A program made the translations under genes and the position numbers. Shown piece by piece: positions 8,230 through 15,632 of a stretch of DNA of 64,000 nt (position 1 is the stretch's first letter; the number at the start of each line of letters is the position of its first letter). The stretch spans positions 372,001-436,000 of the forward strand of contig NZ_BCVZ01000001.1 in the NCBI RefSeq assembly GCF_001592005.1, read 5' to 3'. This stretch comes from Bacillus sonorensis NBRC 101234 = KCTC 13918. Lineage in GTDB: Bacteria; Bacillota; Bacilli; Bacillales; Bacillaceae. Below the pieces are notes generated by a model. The model was not told the DNA's origin, ran no database searches, and saw nothing but the letters and a program-made list of their open reading frames with translations.

Positions 8230-8532
8230 ACTCTATTACTAAAACAACAAAAGGACCACCGGCGATATTTATTCGAATTCTCTCTTGAATCATTGGTCAT
8301 AAGCTTCTGTTTCTTTGAATGGATGAAAGCAGCCTATCAAACGGTTTTTCCCGAGAAAAAAAGGCTGGATGCCTAAATATTTGATTTATTTTTGACGGAT
8401 TCACAGCCTTTTTGTGTCGATTTTTTTGAAGAAAACGGAAAAACGGGAAAAACCGGCGTGATTGCACCTTTTTATGTTTCGAAAAAAATGATGTATGGCG
8501 CGATTTTCTGTTCATCAGCTCATGATCAATGA
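8230..8532 (+). pseudogene. Possible decayed coding relic
   Basis: One frame is open from 8230 to 8532 except for a single TAA at 8374. It reads like a soluble helical protein (FFEWMKAAYQTVFPEKK before the stop, VDFFEENGKTGKTGVIAP after it). Composition and helix pattern recall the ligand domain of TetR-type regulators, but there is no HTH and no start signal. It lies in an otherwise empty 540-base gap next to the decayed glycosyltransferase. Chance reading is possible. Confidence 0.3.
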
Positions 8533-8667
8533 TTGGCCGGCGGATGACGAAAGCCTGTCAGCAATACGTGTAGGTCTTCTTTCGCACTTGTCTGAATTTT
8601 GTTTTTTTTAGTATACTTAATTTAGTTAATTAACACAGCAAGGGGTTTTCAAACGAATGGGGGAAAG

Positions 8668-10023
8668 ATGATGGAACCAAAAACAGAGATACAAAGTATT
8701 CCTTTTCAACCAATAAAAGAAAAGGATGATCATTTTATTGCAAGAATGATGAATATAAAAATCGGCATTATTCCGCTGCCTGTATATTTACTGCTGTTTG
8801 CTTTAATTGTCACGTTTGTAAATATGCATAATCTCAAAAGCGATATCTTAACCTCTATTGCTGTAACGGGTTTTTTCGGCTTTACCTTTGCACAAATCGG
8901 AAAGTCTATTCCATTTGTCCGATCTGTCGGGGGAGCTGCAATCCTCGCTACATTTATTCCGTCTGCTATCGTGTATTACCATTTGATTCCGGAAGACATC
9001 ATTCAATCGACAACTGAATTTACAGAAAACTCAAACTTTCTTTATCTATTTATTTCTACCATTGTAGTTGGAAGTATTTTGGGAATGAACAGAGAAACGC
9101 TCGTCAGGGCATTTATTAAAATTTTTGTTCCTATGATTGCCGGATCAATCGCTGCTGCTGCGGTCGGCTTAGCGGTTGGCACCATGCTCGGCCTCGGCTT
9201 TCAGCATACATTGCTGTATATTGTCATTCCCATCATGGCGGGAGGAGTCGGTGAGGGAGCGATCCCGCTGTCCATCGGCTATTCTGAAATTATGCATATG
9301 TCGCAGGGGGAGGCTTTTGCGCTGGTCATTCCATCGATTATGTTCGGAAGCTTAAGCGCTGTCATTTTATCAGGCGTCCTTAATGTCATTGGAAAGAAAA
9401 ATCCGGAATGGACGGGAAATGGAAAAGTTGACCGTTCAGAGGGTGAAAGCGCTCCTGCACTTGAAGCTCAGGATAAGAAAAAAGAAAGCGTTTTTAATCT
9501 GTCGGATTTTGCATCAGGCGGAATACTCGCTGTTTCACTGTATTTAGTCGGCATGCTTCTTCATGACCTATTCGGCTTGCCGGCGCCGGTCATGATGCTG
9601 TTATTGGCAGTCGCGATTAAATTGTTCCGCCTGGCTCCCGCCAATATCGAAAGCGGAGCCTACGGCGTGTCGCGCTTTTTTTCAACCGCGGTTACATACC
9701 CGCTGCTATTTGCGATCGGTGTTTCTATGACGCCGTGGGACAAGCTGATCGCCGCTTTTAACCTTGCCAATATTATTACGATTATCTCCGTCGTCATCAC
9801 CATGATAACCGTCGGCTTTTTCACCGGAAAATGGCTGAACATGTATCCGATCGAAATCGCCATCATTAATGCCTGCCATTCCGGCCAAGGCGGTACAGGC
9901 GACATTGCCATCCTCAGTGCCGCAGAGCGGCTTGAGCTTATGCCGTTTGCCCAAGTGTCTACACGAATCGGCGGCGCCATCACCGTTACGCTTACACTGC
10001 TGCTCCTGGCTCAGTTTTATTGA
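8668..10023 (+). CDS. cimH: Citrate/malate 2-hydroxycarboxylate transporter
   Basis: The 451-residue membrane protein belongs to the 2-hydroxycarboxylate transporter family. It carries the two reentrant-loop signatures of that family: GGVGEGAIPLSIGYS in the first half and CHSGQGGTGDIAILSA in the second. About eleven hydrophobic helices are split by a charged central loop near residues 250-275. CimH of B. subtilis (YxkJ) exchanges citrate and L-malate with protons. The gene is monocistronic, with GGGGGAAAG before the start and a strong terminator behind. Confidence 0.88.
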   Translation: MMEPKTEIQSIPFQPIKEKDDHFIARMMNIKIGIIPLPVYLLLFALIVTFVNMHNLKSDILTSIAVTGFFGFTFAQIGKSIPFVRSVGGAAILATFIPSAIVYYHLIPEDIIQSTTEFTENSNFLYLFISTIVVGSILGMNRETLVRAFIKIFVPMIAGSIAAAAVGLAVGTMLGLGFQHTLLYIVIPIMAGGVGEGAIPLSIGYSEIMHMSQGEAFALVIPSIMFGSLSAVILSGVLNVIGKKNPEWTGNGKVDRSEGESAPALEAQDKKKESVFNLSDFASGGILAVSLYLVGMLLHDLFGLPAPVMMLLLAVAIKLFRLAPANIESGAYGVSRFFSTAVTYPLLFAIGVSMTPWDKLIAAFNLANIITIISVVITMITVGFFTGKWLNMYPIEIAIINACHSGQGGTGDIAILSAAERLELMPFAQVSTRIGGAITVTLTLLLLAQFY

Positions 10024-10028
10024 TGAAA

Positions 10029-10060
10029 TAAGCCTGCAGAATATGCTGCAGGCTTTTTGT
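10029..10060 (+). terminator. Intrinsic terminator after cimH
   Basis: Perfect 9-bp stem AGCCTGCAG/CTGCAGGCT with a five-base loop, then a T-rich run. It ends just before the stop codon of the convergent phosphodiesterase gene and may serve both. Confidence 0.85.
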
Positions 10061-10062
10061 TT

Positions 10063-10926
10063 TTAACGCACTTTTTTGGGAACATAATCCGGGTAATCTG
10101 TGACAATGCCGTCGACTCCCGCCTGCAAAAGCAGAGGAACCTCATCACGGTTGCGGACGGTCCATGGTGTAATTTTCATCCCGAGTTTGTGAATCCGCGG
10201 CACCAGCGTCGGATCTGCGGCTACATTTCCGAGATGCGCGTTGACATAGTTTGCATATCCTGCAAAGTCGTTCAGTTTGGCATCCGTCAGATCTGAGAAG
10301 CGGGAAGTTAAAACTCCTGTCGGCACGGCCGGCAGCAATTCGTGTATTTTGCGGACAGATGCAAAGTCAAATGATTGGACAACCACTTTTCTTTTAGGCC
10401 TATCCAGTTTCCGTTTTTTCAGGGCAGCCGCTACTTTTTCTTCAATTCCCGGGTAGCGGGCAGGTTCTTTTAACTCAATCAAGAGTCCGATTTTCCCTTT
10501 ATACCGATCAAGCACTTCTTCGAACGTCGGAATCCGTTCACCAGCGAACTGCTGTCCAAAATAGCTCCCGGCATCAAGCTTGCGCAGCTCAGCAAGCGTC
10601 AGATCCTTCACATTGACGGGCGCCTCAGAATCAATGTCGGTCGTACGGTTCACTGTTGTGTCATGAATGACGACAAGCTTGCCGTCTTTTGACATTTGAA
10701 CATCAAGCTCAATATAATCGGCCATCATTTTGCGCGCTTTGTCAAATGCGGCGATCGTGTTTTCAGGTGCATAACCGGAGGCTCCTCTGTGCGCAATGAC
10801 ATCCACTTTCCGCGCTTTTGCCTGCGGCTCTGCCGCCAGTGTGTGGGATGTTAACAAAAATGAGCCTGCCAAAAAACCGATCAATAAGGGCAATACCAGC
10901 TTTTTCAACCCTGACACAATATCCAC
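10063..10926 (-). CDS. Secreted glycerophosphodiester phosphodiesterase (GlpQ-like)
   Basis: The 287-residue protein has a signal peptide ending near TLAAEP (about residue 34). A GDPD TIM-barrel domain follows, with HRGASGYAPENT, YIELDVQMSKDGKLVVIHD and a C-terminal WTVRN...GVDGIVTDYPD. The two catalytic histidines and the Glu/Asp pair of the family are present. GlpQ-type enzymes release glycerol-3-phosphate from phosphodiesters, including teichoic acid glycerol phosphate. It differs enough from B. subtilis GlpQ to be a paralogue, so no symbol is assigned. Confidence 0.82.
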   Translation of the reverse strand: MDIVSGLKKLVLPLLIGFLAGSFLLTSHTLAAEPQAKARKVDVIAHRGASGYAPENTIAAFDKARKMMADYIELDVQMSKDGKLVVIHDTTVNRTTDIDSEAPVNVKDLTLAELRKLDAGSYFGQQFAGERIPTFEEVLDRYKGKIGLLIELKEPARYPGIEEKVAAALKKRKLDRPKRKVVVQSFDFASVRKIHELLPAVPTGVLTSRFSDLTDAKLNDFAGYANYVNAHLGNVAADPTLVPRIHKLGMKITPWTVRNRDEVPLLLQAGVDGIVTDYPDYVPKKVR

Positions 10927-11055
10927 TCCCCTTTTCTCTTTGCCGTTCGGTACAACAGTATAGCTTCGTACTGTAAAGATTATGTTGCAGCCATTTTAAT
11001 TTTCATCGCGCATTCAGAAATAGGGGATTGTTCCTATCCATTTCTAAAAACATAA

Positions 11056-11079
11056 AAGATCTCCCGTTCGGGAGATCTT
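11056..11079 (-). terminator. Intrinsic terminator after the Excalibur gene
   Basis: Perfect 10-bp stem (AAGATCTCCC and its complement, GTTC loop) followed on the minus strand by TTTT. It lies just beyond the stop codon at 11087. Confidence 0.8.
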
Positions 11080-11086
11080 CAGCATG

Positions 11087-11356
11087 CTACCGCTCGCAGG
11101 CAATTTTATCTTTATCACGGTCAAGCTTTTTATTGGCGTCATATAATGCTTTTGAAACATAAGGCTTGTACTTTGTTTTTCCTCCTTTGTTCTTCACGGA
11201 TTTTGCGCGGGCCACACCGCCTTTATAGACCTTGTTCAGCGCTTTGCAGTTTTTATACGTTTTCACCTTCGGTTTTGCTTCAACGACCCCTCCGGCACTA
11301 AACGAAAAGCCAATGATCAGGCCTAAAGACAGCAATGCGGCGAATAATTTTTTCAC
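11087..11356 (-). CDS. Secreted Excalibur calcium-binding domain protein
   Basis: The 89-residue protein has a signal peptide (residues 1-27, ending VEAKP). The rest is essentially one Excalibur domain: YKNCKALNKVYKGGVAR, then LDRDKDKIACER. The last motif is the DxDxDxxxCE loop that gives the family its EF-hand-like calcium site, with one Asp replaced by Lys (DRDKDKIACE). The two cysteines conserved in the family are present. In Bacillus such domains are found alone or attached to secreted nucleases; the role is unknown. Confidence 0.8.
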   Translation of the reverse strand: MKKLFAALLSLGLIIGFSFSAGGVVEAKPKVKTYKNCKALNKVYKGGVARAKSVKNKGGKTKYKPYVSKALYDANKKLDRDKDKIACER

Positions 11357-11496
11357 TTGCCACTACCCCTTTCTTGAATTGGAATGTTTATGTATTTCTC
11401 TATTTATGATAAGTGATTCGGCCTCTTCCCTCAAGAAAAAAATTACATTTTATCGAACAAAAAGTCTCAAATCGACACAGGACTTTTTCCCCTGTT

Positions 11497-11522
11497 GAAA
11501 ACGCCGGCATCAGCCGGCGCGT
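11497..11522 (-). terminator. Terminator at the end of the LXG locus
   Basis: A CGCCGGC-ATCA-GCCGGCG hairpin lies directly behind the stop codon at 11523 on the minus strand, followed by GTTTTC. The T run is short, so strength is uncertain. Confidence 0.55.
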
Positions 11523-12161
11523 TCAGCTGCGCTCCCCCGCTTTTTTTAAGACAGAGTCCAATTCATAGGCGAGCTCCTTCGGATGGATGCATAGCATATC
11601 TTCAAGGGGCCGGCTCCAGTCGCCGTTTTTAATCAGCTTCACTGCATAATGGCCTGCCGGATCGCTTTCCGGATACCACTCGACATCCAGCAGCAAACGA
11701 TCCTCTTCATGCTGAAGCTGCAGGAGGTCCCGTTTGAAATCAGACTGCCACACCTCGCTGTCAGGCGCTAATTCGCCGGGATTTGCATCTGTTAATGCAT
11801 GATGCGAAACCGTCCAGCCGCTCGGAACGCGAAGCCTCAGCAGATTGCGGGGACCGCCTGATCCGCCTTCCTCTTTCCAAATCACTTTTTCCAATCTTTC
11901 AACCAGCTGATCATGCGGAATATCAATCATCCCGCCGACAGGCTCCTGTTCAATATTGAAAATCCTGATATCATAACGAAGATCCCCCGCATTCTCAACT
12001 TGTACGATTTTATTTTCCGCTCCATTTTCCAATATCAACAACATTTGGCGGTTCTCCCGAATCGGCTTTTGATATAAGTGGTTTTCTTTCACCTTCCAGC
12101 CAGCCCTCATTTTCAGAGGATGCAATTTAAAAAAATAATGCCATATCGTCAATCCGCTCAC
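11523..12161 (-). CDS. Unknown protein at the LXG locus, possible second immunity protein
   Basis: This 212-residue soluble protein is acidic and rich in Trp, with no signal peptide or membrane segment. I recognise no family. The frame opens at GTG 12161 with only a weak GGGAAG upstream, and an internal ATG near 12107 is an alternative start. It follows the likely immunity gene but is separated from it by a strong terminator, so it may have its own promoter. Strings of unrelated acidic proteins behind LXG toxins are commonly immunity proteins, including orphans against other toxins. That is the only basis for the suggestion. Confidence 0.5.
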   Translation of the reverse strand: MSGLTIWHYFFKLHPLKMRAGWKVKENHLYQKPIRENRQMLLILENGAENKIVQVENAGDLRYDIRIFNIEQEPVGGMIDIPHDQLVERLEKVIWKEEGGSGGPRNLLRLRVPSGWTVSHHALTDANPGELAPDSEVWQSDFKRDLLQLQHEEDRLLLDVEWYPESDPAGHYAVKLIKNGDWSRPLEDMLCIHPKELAYELDSVLKKAGERS

Positions 12162-12250
12162 TTCCCAGTCATAGAATAAGGCCGCTGATTGTCCAGTTTC
12201 TCCTCCTGCCTTCTCACATACAAGCCTATGCGGGAGCTTCGTTTTTAGAA

Positions 12251-12296
12251 CAGACGCAAAAAAAACTTGAAGATCGCGGTCTTCAAGTTTCGTCTG
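12251..12296 (-). terminator. Strong terminator behind the LXG immunity candidate
   Basis: Inner 11-bp perfect stem (12263-12273 with 12280-12290), with a T run on the minus strand. An outer CAGACG/CGTCTG pair extends the repeat. The 3' part of the coding region forms one arm. Confidence 0.85.
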
Positions 12297-13074
12297 TCAG
12301 CTGATAGATGTTGATTTGACTGAGTAGGTCGTCGTTATGACTGCTTAAAACGGCTATTTTGTCAGGCGACAAAAATCTTCCTCTTAAGAATGTCATTTGA
12401 TCCCCCGGCTCCAGTGTCATTTGATTTGATTCAGCCGTTAATTCGATGATGTTTTCTTGGATGAACATTGCCGCCTCGCCGGAATACTCAACATCATGCG
12501 GCTTATAATTGGATTTCAGATATACTTTATCCTGGTCAGACTGGTAAGCATAGTATCTATTATTTCTGGTATTCACGATGATTTCCAATTGATCCATGTC
12601 ATAGCGGACAACCGGCAAATCCTTAGTCTCCGACCAAAACAAATAGAATGATTCATACTGATCCTTTACATATGTTTGTTCAATCTTCGCGAACTTATTT
12701 TCCTTCATGCTGTATCTGTAAAAATCTTCGTCATATGTGGCGAAAATAACCTCATCGCTTCCCCACACATAATATTTGGACAAGACGGGAATGTCTTCTT
12801 TTACATTGCATTCCTGACAGGTCATGCTGTCAAAATTGAAATAAAACAACCGCTTATCATCGTGGAAGAACACGGCCAATTCTTTCGTTGCAGCGTTTTT
12901 AAAAGACGCATCAATGACAATGTCCTCTACACCAATCGTTTCGATGACATTCAATTGATCATCAAGCACCATGATTCCTTCATAATCGTCATTAATGACG
13001 ATTTTTCCCGGAAACACTTCCATAAAATAGACATCTTTATCCATACGGAATTGGTTTAATTCAAGTAATTTCAT
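12283..13074 (-). CDS. Beta-propeller-like protein, candidate immunity protein of the LXG toxin
   Basis: The 263-residue acidic soluble protein has repeated short blocks of the kind KIVINDDYEGIMVLDDQLNVI and YYVWGSDEVIFATYDEDFYRYS. These alternate beta strands spaced like small propeller blades. No family name is certain. It starts 21 bases behind the toxin gene with a clear GAAAGGA site and ends in a strong terminator, so it is the next gene in the toxin transcript. The position immediately downstream of an LXG toxin is where the cognate immunity protein is normally found. Function is therefore inferred from context only. Confidence 0.6.
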   Translation of the reverse strand: MKLLELNQFRMDKDVYFMEVFPGKIVINDDYEGIMVLDDQLNVIETIGVEDIVIDASFKNAATKELAVFFHDDKRLFYFNFDSMTCQECNVKEDIPVLSKYYVWGSDEVIFATYDEDFYRYSMKENKFAKIEQTYVKDQYESFYLFWSETKDLPVVRYDMDQLEIIVNTRNNRYYAYQSDQDKVYLKSNYKPHDVEYSGEAAMFIQENIIELTAESNQMTLEPGDQMTFLRGRFLSPDKIAVLSSHNDDLLSQINIYQLTDET

Positions 13075-13095
13075 CGTTTTTTCCTTTCAACACGG

Positions 13096-14952
13096 CTATT
13101 TTATAAACTTGGAAATCGATTTATTTCCATCTGCTTTGCTTTCGTCCAAGACACCGCTGATCGGATCCGCTTCCCCCAGATGTTTTTTCCCTGTATGATC
13201 AAACACTTCGATATGGGCCGCTTCTCCTACATGAAGCGTGTCACGGTAGTAGTACAGACCGTCTTTTGCGTAGACTGTGGCGCCCTTCACCCTGATTTTT
13301 GTTCTCTTAAAATCATCTCCGCTGAGAAATGTTTCATGGTCCTGCGGCACCCGTTTTTCTTTCACATAGCTACGGTTGCTCTTATTGAGCTTCTCGTATA
13401 ATTCTCTTCTTTTTTCCTTGCTGTAGTTATTGCCGTTGTGGGCTACATAATCTTTTTGCGACATGCCCTCAGGCTTTGGATCCCAATGCGGTTTTGACCG
13501 TCTTCCTCCATCCTTCACTGAAAATGCCAGCAGGTCGCTCAGCGGTTTTTTCTCCAAACCGATTCTGCCGGCCATCGGCCCTGCATGTGTGGCCAGCTGT
13601 TCGACGCGAATGCCGACCGGCACTTCAAAGCGGCCGATGTTTTGTTTCACTTTGTCGATGGTGTTTCGTGCACTGCCCAGCTTATCATTGATCCATTTGC
13701 TGCTGTGGGTATTGTAAGGAAGTTTTTTAACCGGCAGTTTATCTGCGTAGCGGGCTGCCGCTCCGACGCCTGTGATGGCAAACGCATTGAACAGACTTTG
13801 CTTCCGCTGTTCATCGGATAATTTGTTTCCGAACATATCCCTTCCTGTCGCCGCTTCCCCAAAACCGTTCGCCGCCGTCAAACCGTAAATTCCAAATTCG
13901 GCTTTTTTCAAATAGTCGAGCGATTTGGCGGACTTGTAAGCGTCAAGGGCATGTTCCGCTGCATTCAAGCCTTTGGCCGTTTTATAAATGGCTTTTCCGC
14001 CTTTAAATGCACGGCCCGCCCAGCCGACGACAGGAATGAATCCGGCTGCCGCCATGGCGCCCGCTGTAACCCGCTCTGATGCGGAGAGCTTTTCTCCCGT
14101 TACAGGATCGATACCGTCTTTCGCCCTCTTATAATCATAATAGCCCGTCACTTCTCCGGTAAAGGTGCAAGTCGCATCCCAGGCTTTTTTATACCACGGC
14201 CTGTTCGCCTGCTCCTCTTGTTCTTTCGCGATTCTTCTTGCTTCTTCCTGCTCCTTTTTGATTGTCAGGTATTCGGCCGTCCCCTTTTCCACTTCATCTT
14301 TGAGCTTGTAGATGTCGCTGCTATGATAAGCCTTGGCGTCAAAGTAGACGGGAGACGCTTCTTTTCCCTTCTGTGTAGCTTGGGTAAGCGCTCCGTACAG
14401 TCCGAGAACAAAGCTCTCTTCCGTTTCCGATAAGGCGTATTCTGATTCCAGATCGTTATCAAACTGATTCACTTTGTCAACCGTTTCTTCACGTTCTTTT
14501 TTTGCTTTATCAAGGTGGTTTTCGAAAGCTTCTGAAGAAAATGCTTCCAGCGTCATAATGTCATCGATCTCACGAAAGATGTTTTGCAGTTCTTTTTTTT
14601 GTTCAGAGACGATTGATTTTGATGTGGTATAAGCGTTTGACAGGTCATTCTCCAAAAAGTCAACCTTGACGACCGTATCCCCGGAAAGATCGACATCTTC
14701 CGTTGCGCCGGAAATTCCGTCTAAAAATGCAATCTGCTTGTCAATCAAGCCTATCCACGCATCTGCAACATCAGCCTGAGCCTGATAAAAATCTTTAATG
14801 GCTTCCGCGCCTTCCCCCTGGAAATCGCCTCCCAGATTCACAACAGCGTGAAACTGCTTTTTTAAATCAGTGATTTGCTCTTTTAAACTTTGATATTGTT
14901 TTGAGCGTTCTTCCATTGCGGAGATCAAGGTTTTTGCTTCATAGATCTTCAT
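13096..14952 (-). CDS. LXG-domain polymorphic toxin with colicin E3-like C-terminus
   Basis: The protein has 618 residues. About residues 1-200 form an LXG domain (start MKIYEAKTLISAMEER, long helices), the signal for export by the Yuk/Ess type VII system. A charged coiled-coil follows, then a conserved linker from about 252 (RPWYKKAWDAT, later a Gly/Ala-rich helix VTAGAMAAAGFIPVVGW at 295-311). The last 80 residues carry HIEVFDHTGKKHLGEADP and a terminal KSISKFIK. They match the colicin E3/cytotoxic rRNase pattern (H-x-E, then G-x-HLG-x-x-DP-x-x-G). Asp/His residues in RDTLHVGEAAHIE could be the catalytic set. Nuclease activity on ribosomes is inference. The gene follows a YwqH-like helper by 51 bases. 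Confidence 0.85.
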   Translation of the reverse strand: MKIYEAKTLISAMEERSKQYQSLKEQITDLKKQFHAVVNLGGDFQGEGAEAIKDFYQAQADVADAWIGLIDKQIAFLDGISGATEDVDLSGDTVVKVDFLENDLSNAYTTSKSIVSEQKKELQNIFREIDDIMTLEAFSSEAFENHLDKAKKEREETVDKVNQFDNDLESEYALSETEESFVLGLYGALTQATQKGKEASPVYFDAKAYHSSDIYKLKDEVEKGTAEYLTIKKEQEEARRIAKEQEEQANRPWYKKAWDATCTFTGEVTGYYDYKRAKDGIDPVTGEKLSASERVTAGAMAAAGFIPVVGWAGRAFKGGKAIYKTAKGLNAAEHALDAYKSAKSLDYLKKAEFGIYGLTAANGFGEAATGRDMFGNKLSDEQRKQSLFNAFAITGVGAAARYADKLPVKKLPYNTHSSKWINDKLGSARNTIDKVKQNIGRFEVPVGIRVEQLATHAGPMAGRIGLEKKPLSDLLAFSVKDGGRRSKPHWDPKPEGMSQKDYVAHNGNNYSKEKRRELYEKLNKSNRSYVKEKRVPQDHETFLSGDDFKRTKIRVKGATVYAKDGLYYYRDTLHVGEAAHIEVFDHTGKKHLGEADPISGVLDESKADGNKSISKFIK

Positions 14953-15003
14953 CGGCCATAAGCCCTTTCTTTAATTTTTTCTATTAAAATATGCACACTG
15001 GCC

Positions 15004-15432
15004 CTAAAACAAGCGGCGCGTTAGATCGCCGATCGTGCTGCCTAATTCGTCGAGGGCTTCCTCTCCTTTGGCCAGCAGCTGGTCTGCGGTATGCGCGAGG
15101 CCCTTCGCGGCCGATAAAGCGCCCTGCTCTATTTCCAGCAGCACGATCTTGGACTGGATTCTGGATTTATAGCTTTCATAATCATCCGCTATGATGTTTT
15201 CCATCTCATTGTATGCTTCATCTCTGGCATCATTAAATTTCTCCGAGCGGCTTCCTTTCCATGAAGAACCCAGCTCAGGTTTCTTAATGTTTTTGATTTC
15301 CTCCATCGATGTATTTTGTTCCGCTTCTATTTTGCTTTTCGCCCGCTTGAGCCTTGATATCTTTTCTTCCAGATCGGCTGATTGACTGGAAATAGCCGAA
15401 TGTATTCGATCTAACATATCTGAATAGCTCAT
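15004..15432 (-). CDS. YwqH-like (DUF5082) helper protein of LXG export
   Basis: The 142-residue protein is almost wholly alpha-helical and charged. It has two heptad-rich halves joined by PELGSSWKGSRSEKF, which contains a W-x-G turn as in WXG100-like proteins. It is preceded by AGGTGACGG. Size, position as first gene, and helix plan match YwqH (DUF5082), a small partner that pairs with the LXG domain for delivery to the type VII machine. The DUF5344 (YwqI-like) second partner often found here is absent; only 51 bases separate this gene from the toxin. Confidence 0.75.
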   Translation of the reverse strand: MSYSDMLDRIHSAISSQSADLEEKISRLKRAKSKIEAEQNTSMEEIKNIKKPELGSSWKGSRSEKFNDARDEAYNEMENIIADDYESYKSRIQSKIVLLEIEQGALSAAKGLAHTADQLLAKGEEALDELGSTIGDLTRRLF

Positions 15433-15593
15433 TGAACCGTCACCTCTTGATTATTCAAAATGAGAGACAAAAGGATAATTTCGAAAATTCCAAAAAATGC
15501 ATCCGTAGGCCTTTTTCCATAATTTAAATTATAAGTCTGAAAGTAACAGAGATGAATAGGAAAATATACTCTTTTTAAAACCAAAACTTAAAA

Positions 15594-15625
15594 AACGCCT
15601 GACGGCTAATAAAGCGTCAGGCGTT
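15594..15625 (-). terminator. Terminator after the LTA-synthase-like gene
   Basis: Perfect 11-bp stem AACGCCTGACG with its complement around a ten-base loop, followed on the minus strand by a T-rich run. Eight bases from the stop codon. Confidence 0.85.
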
Positions 15626-15632
15626 GTCTGGT

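Noticed and set aside
8297..8515. 72-codon minus-strand frame in the gap before cimH
   Set aside because: Very basic, low-complexity translation and no ribosome site; the plus-strand reading looks more protein-like.
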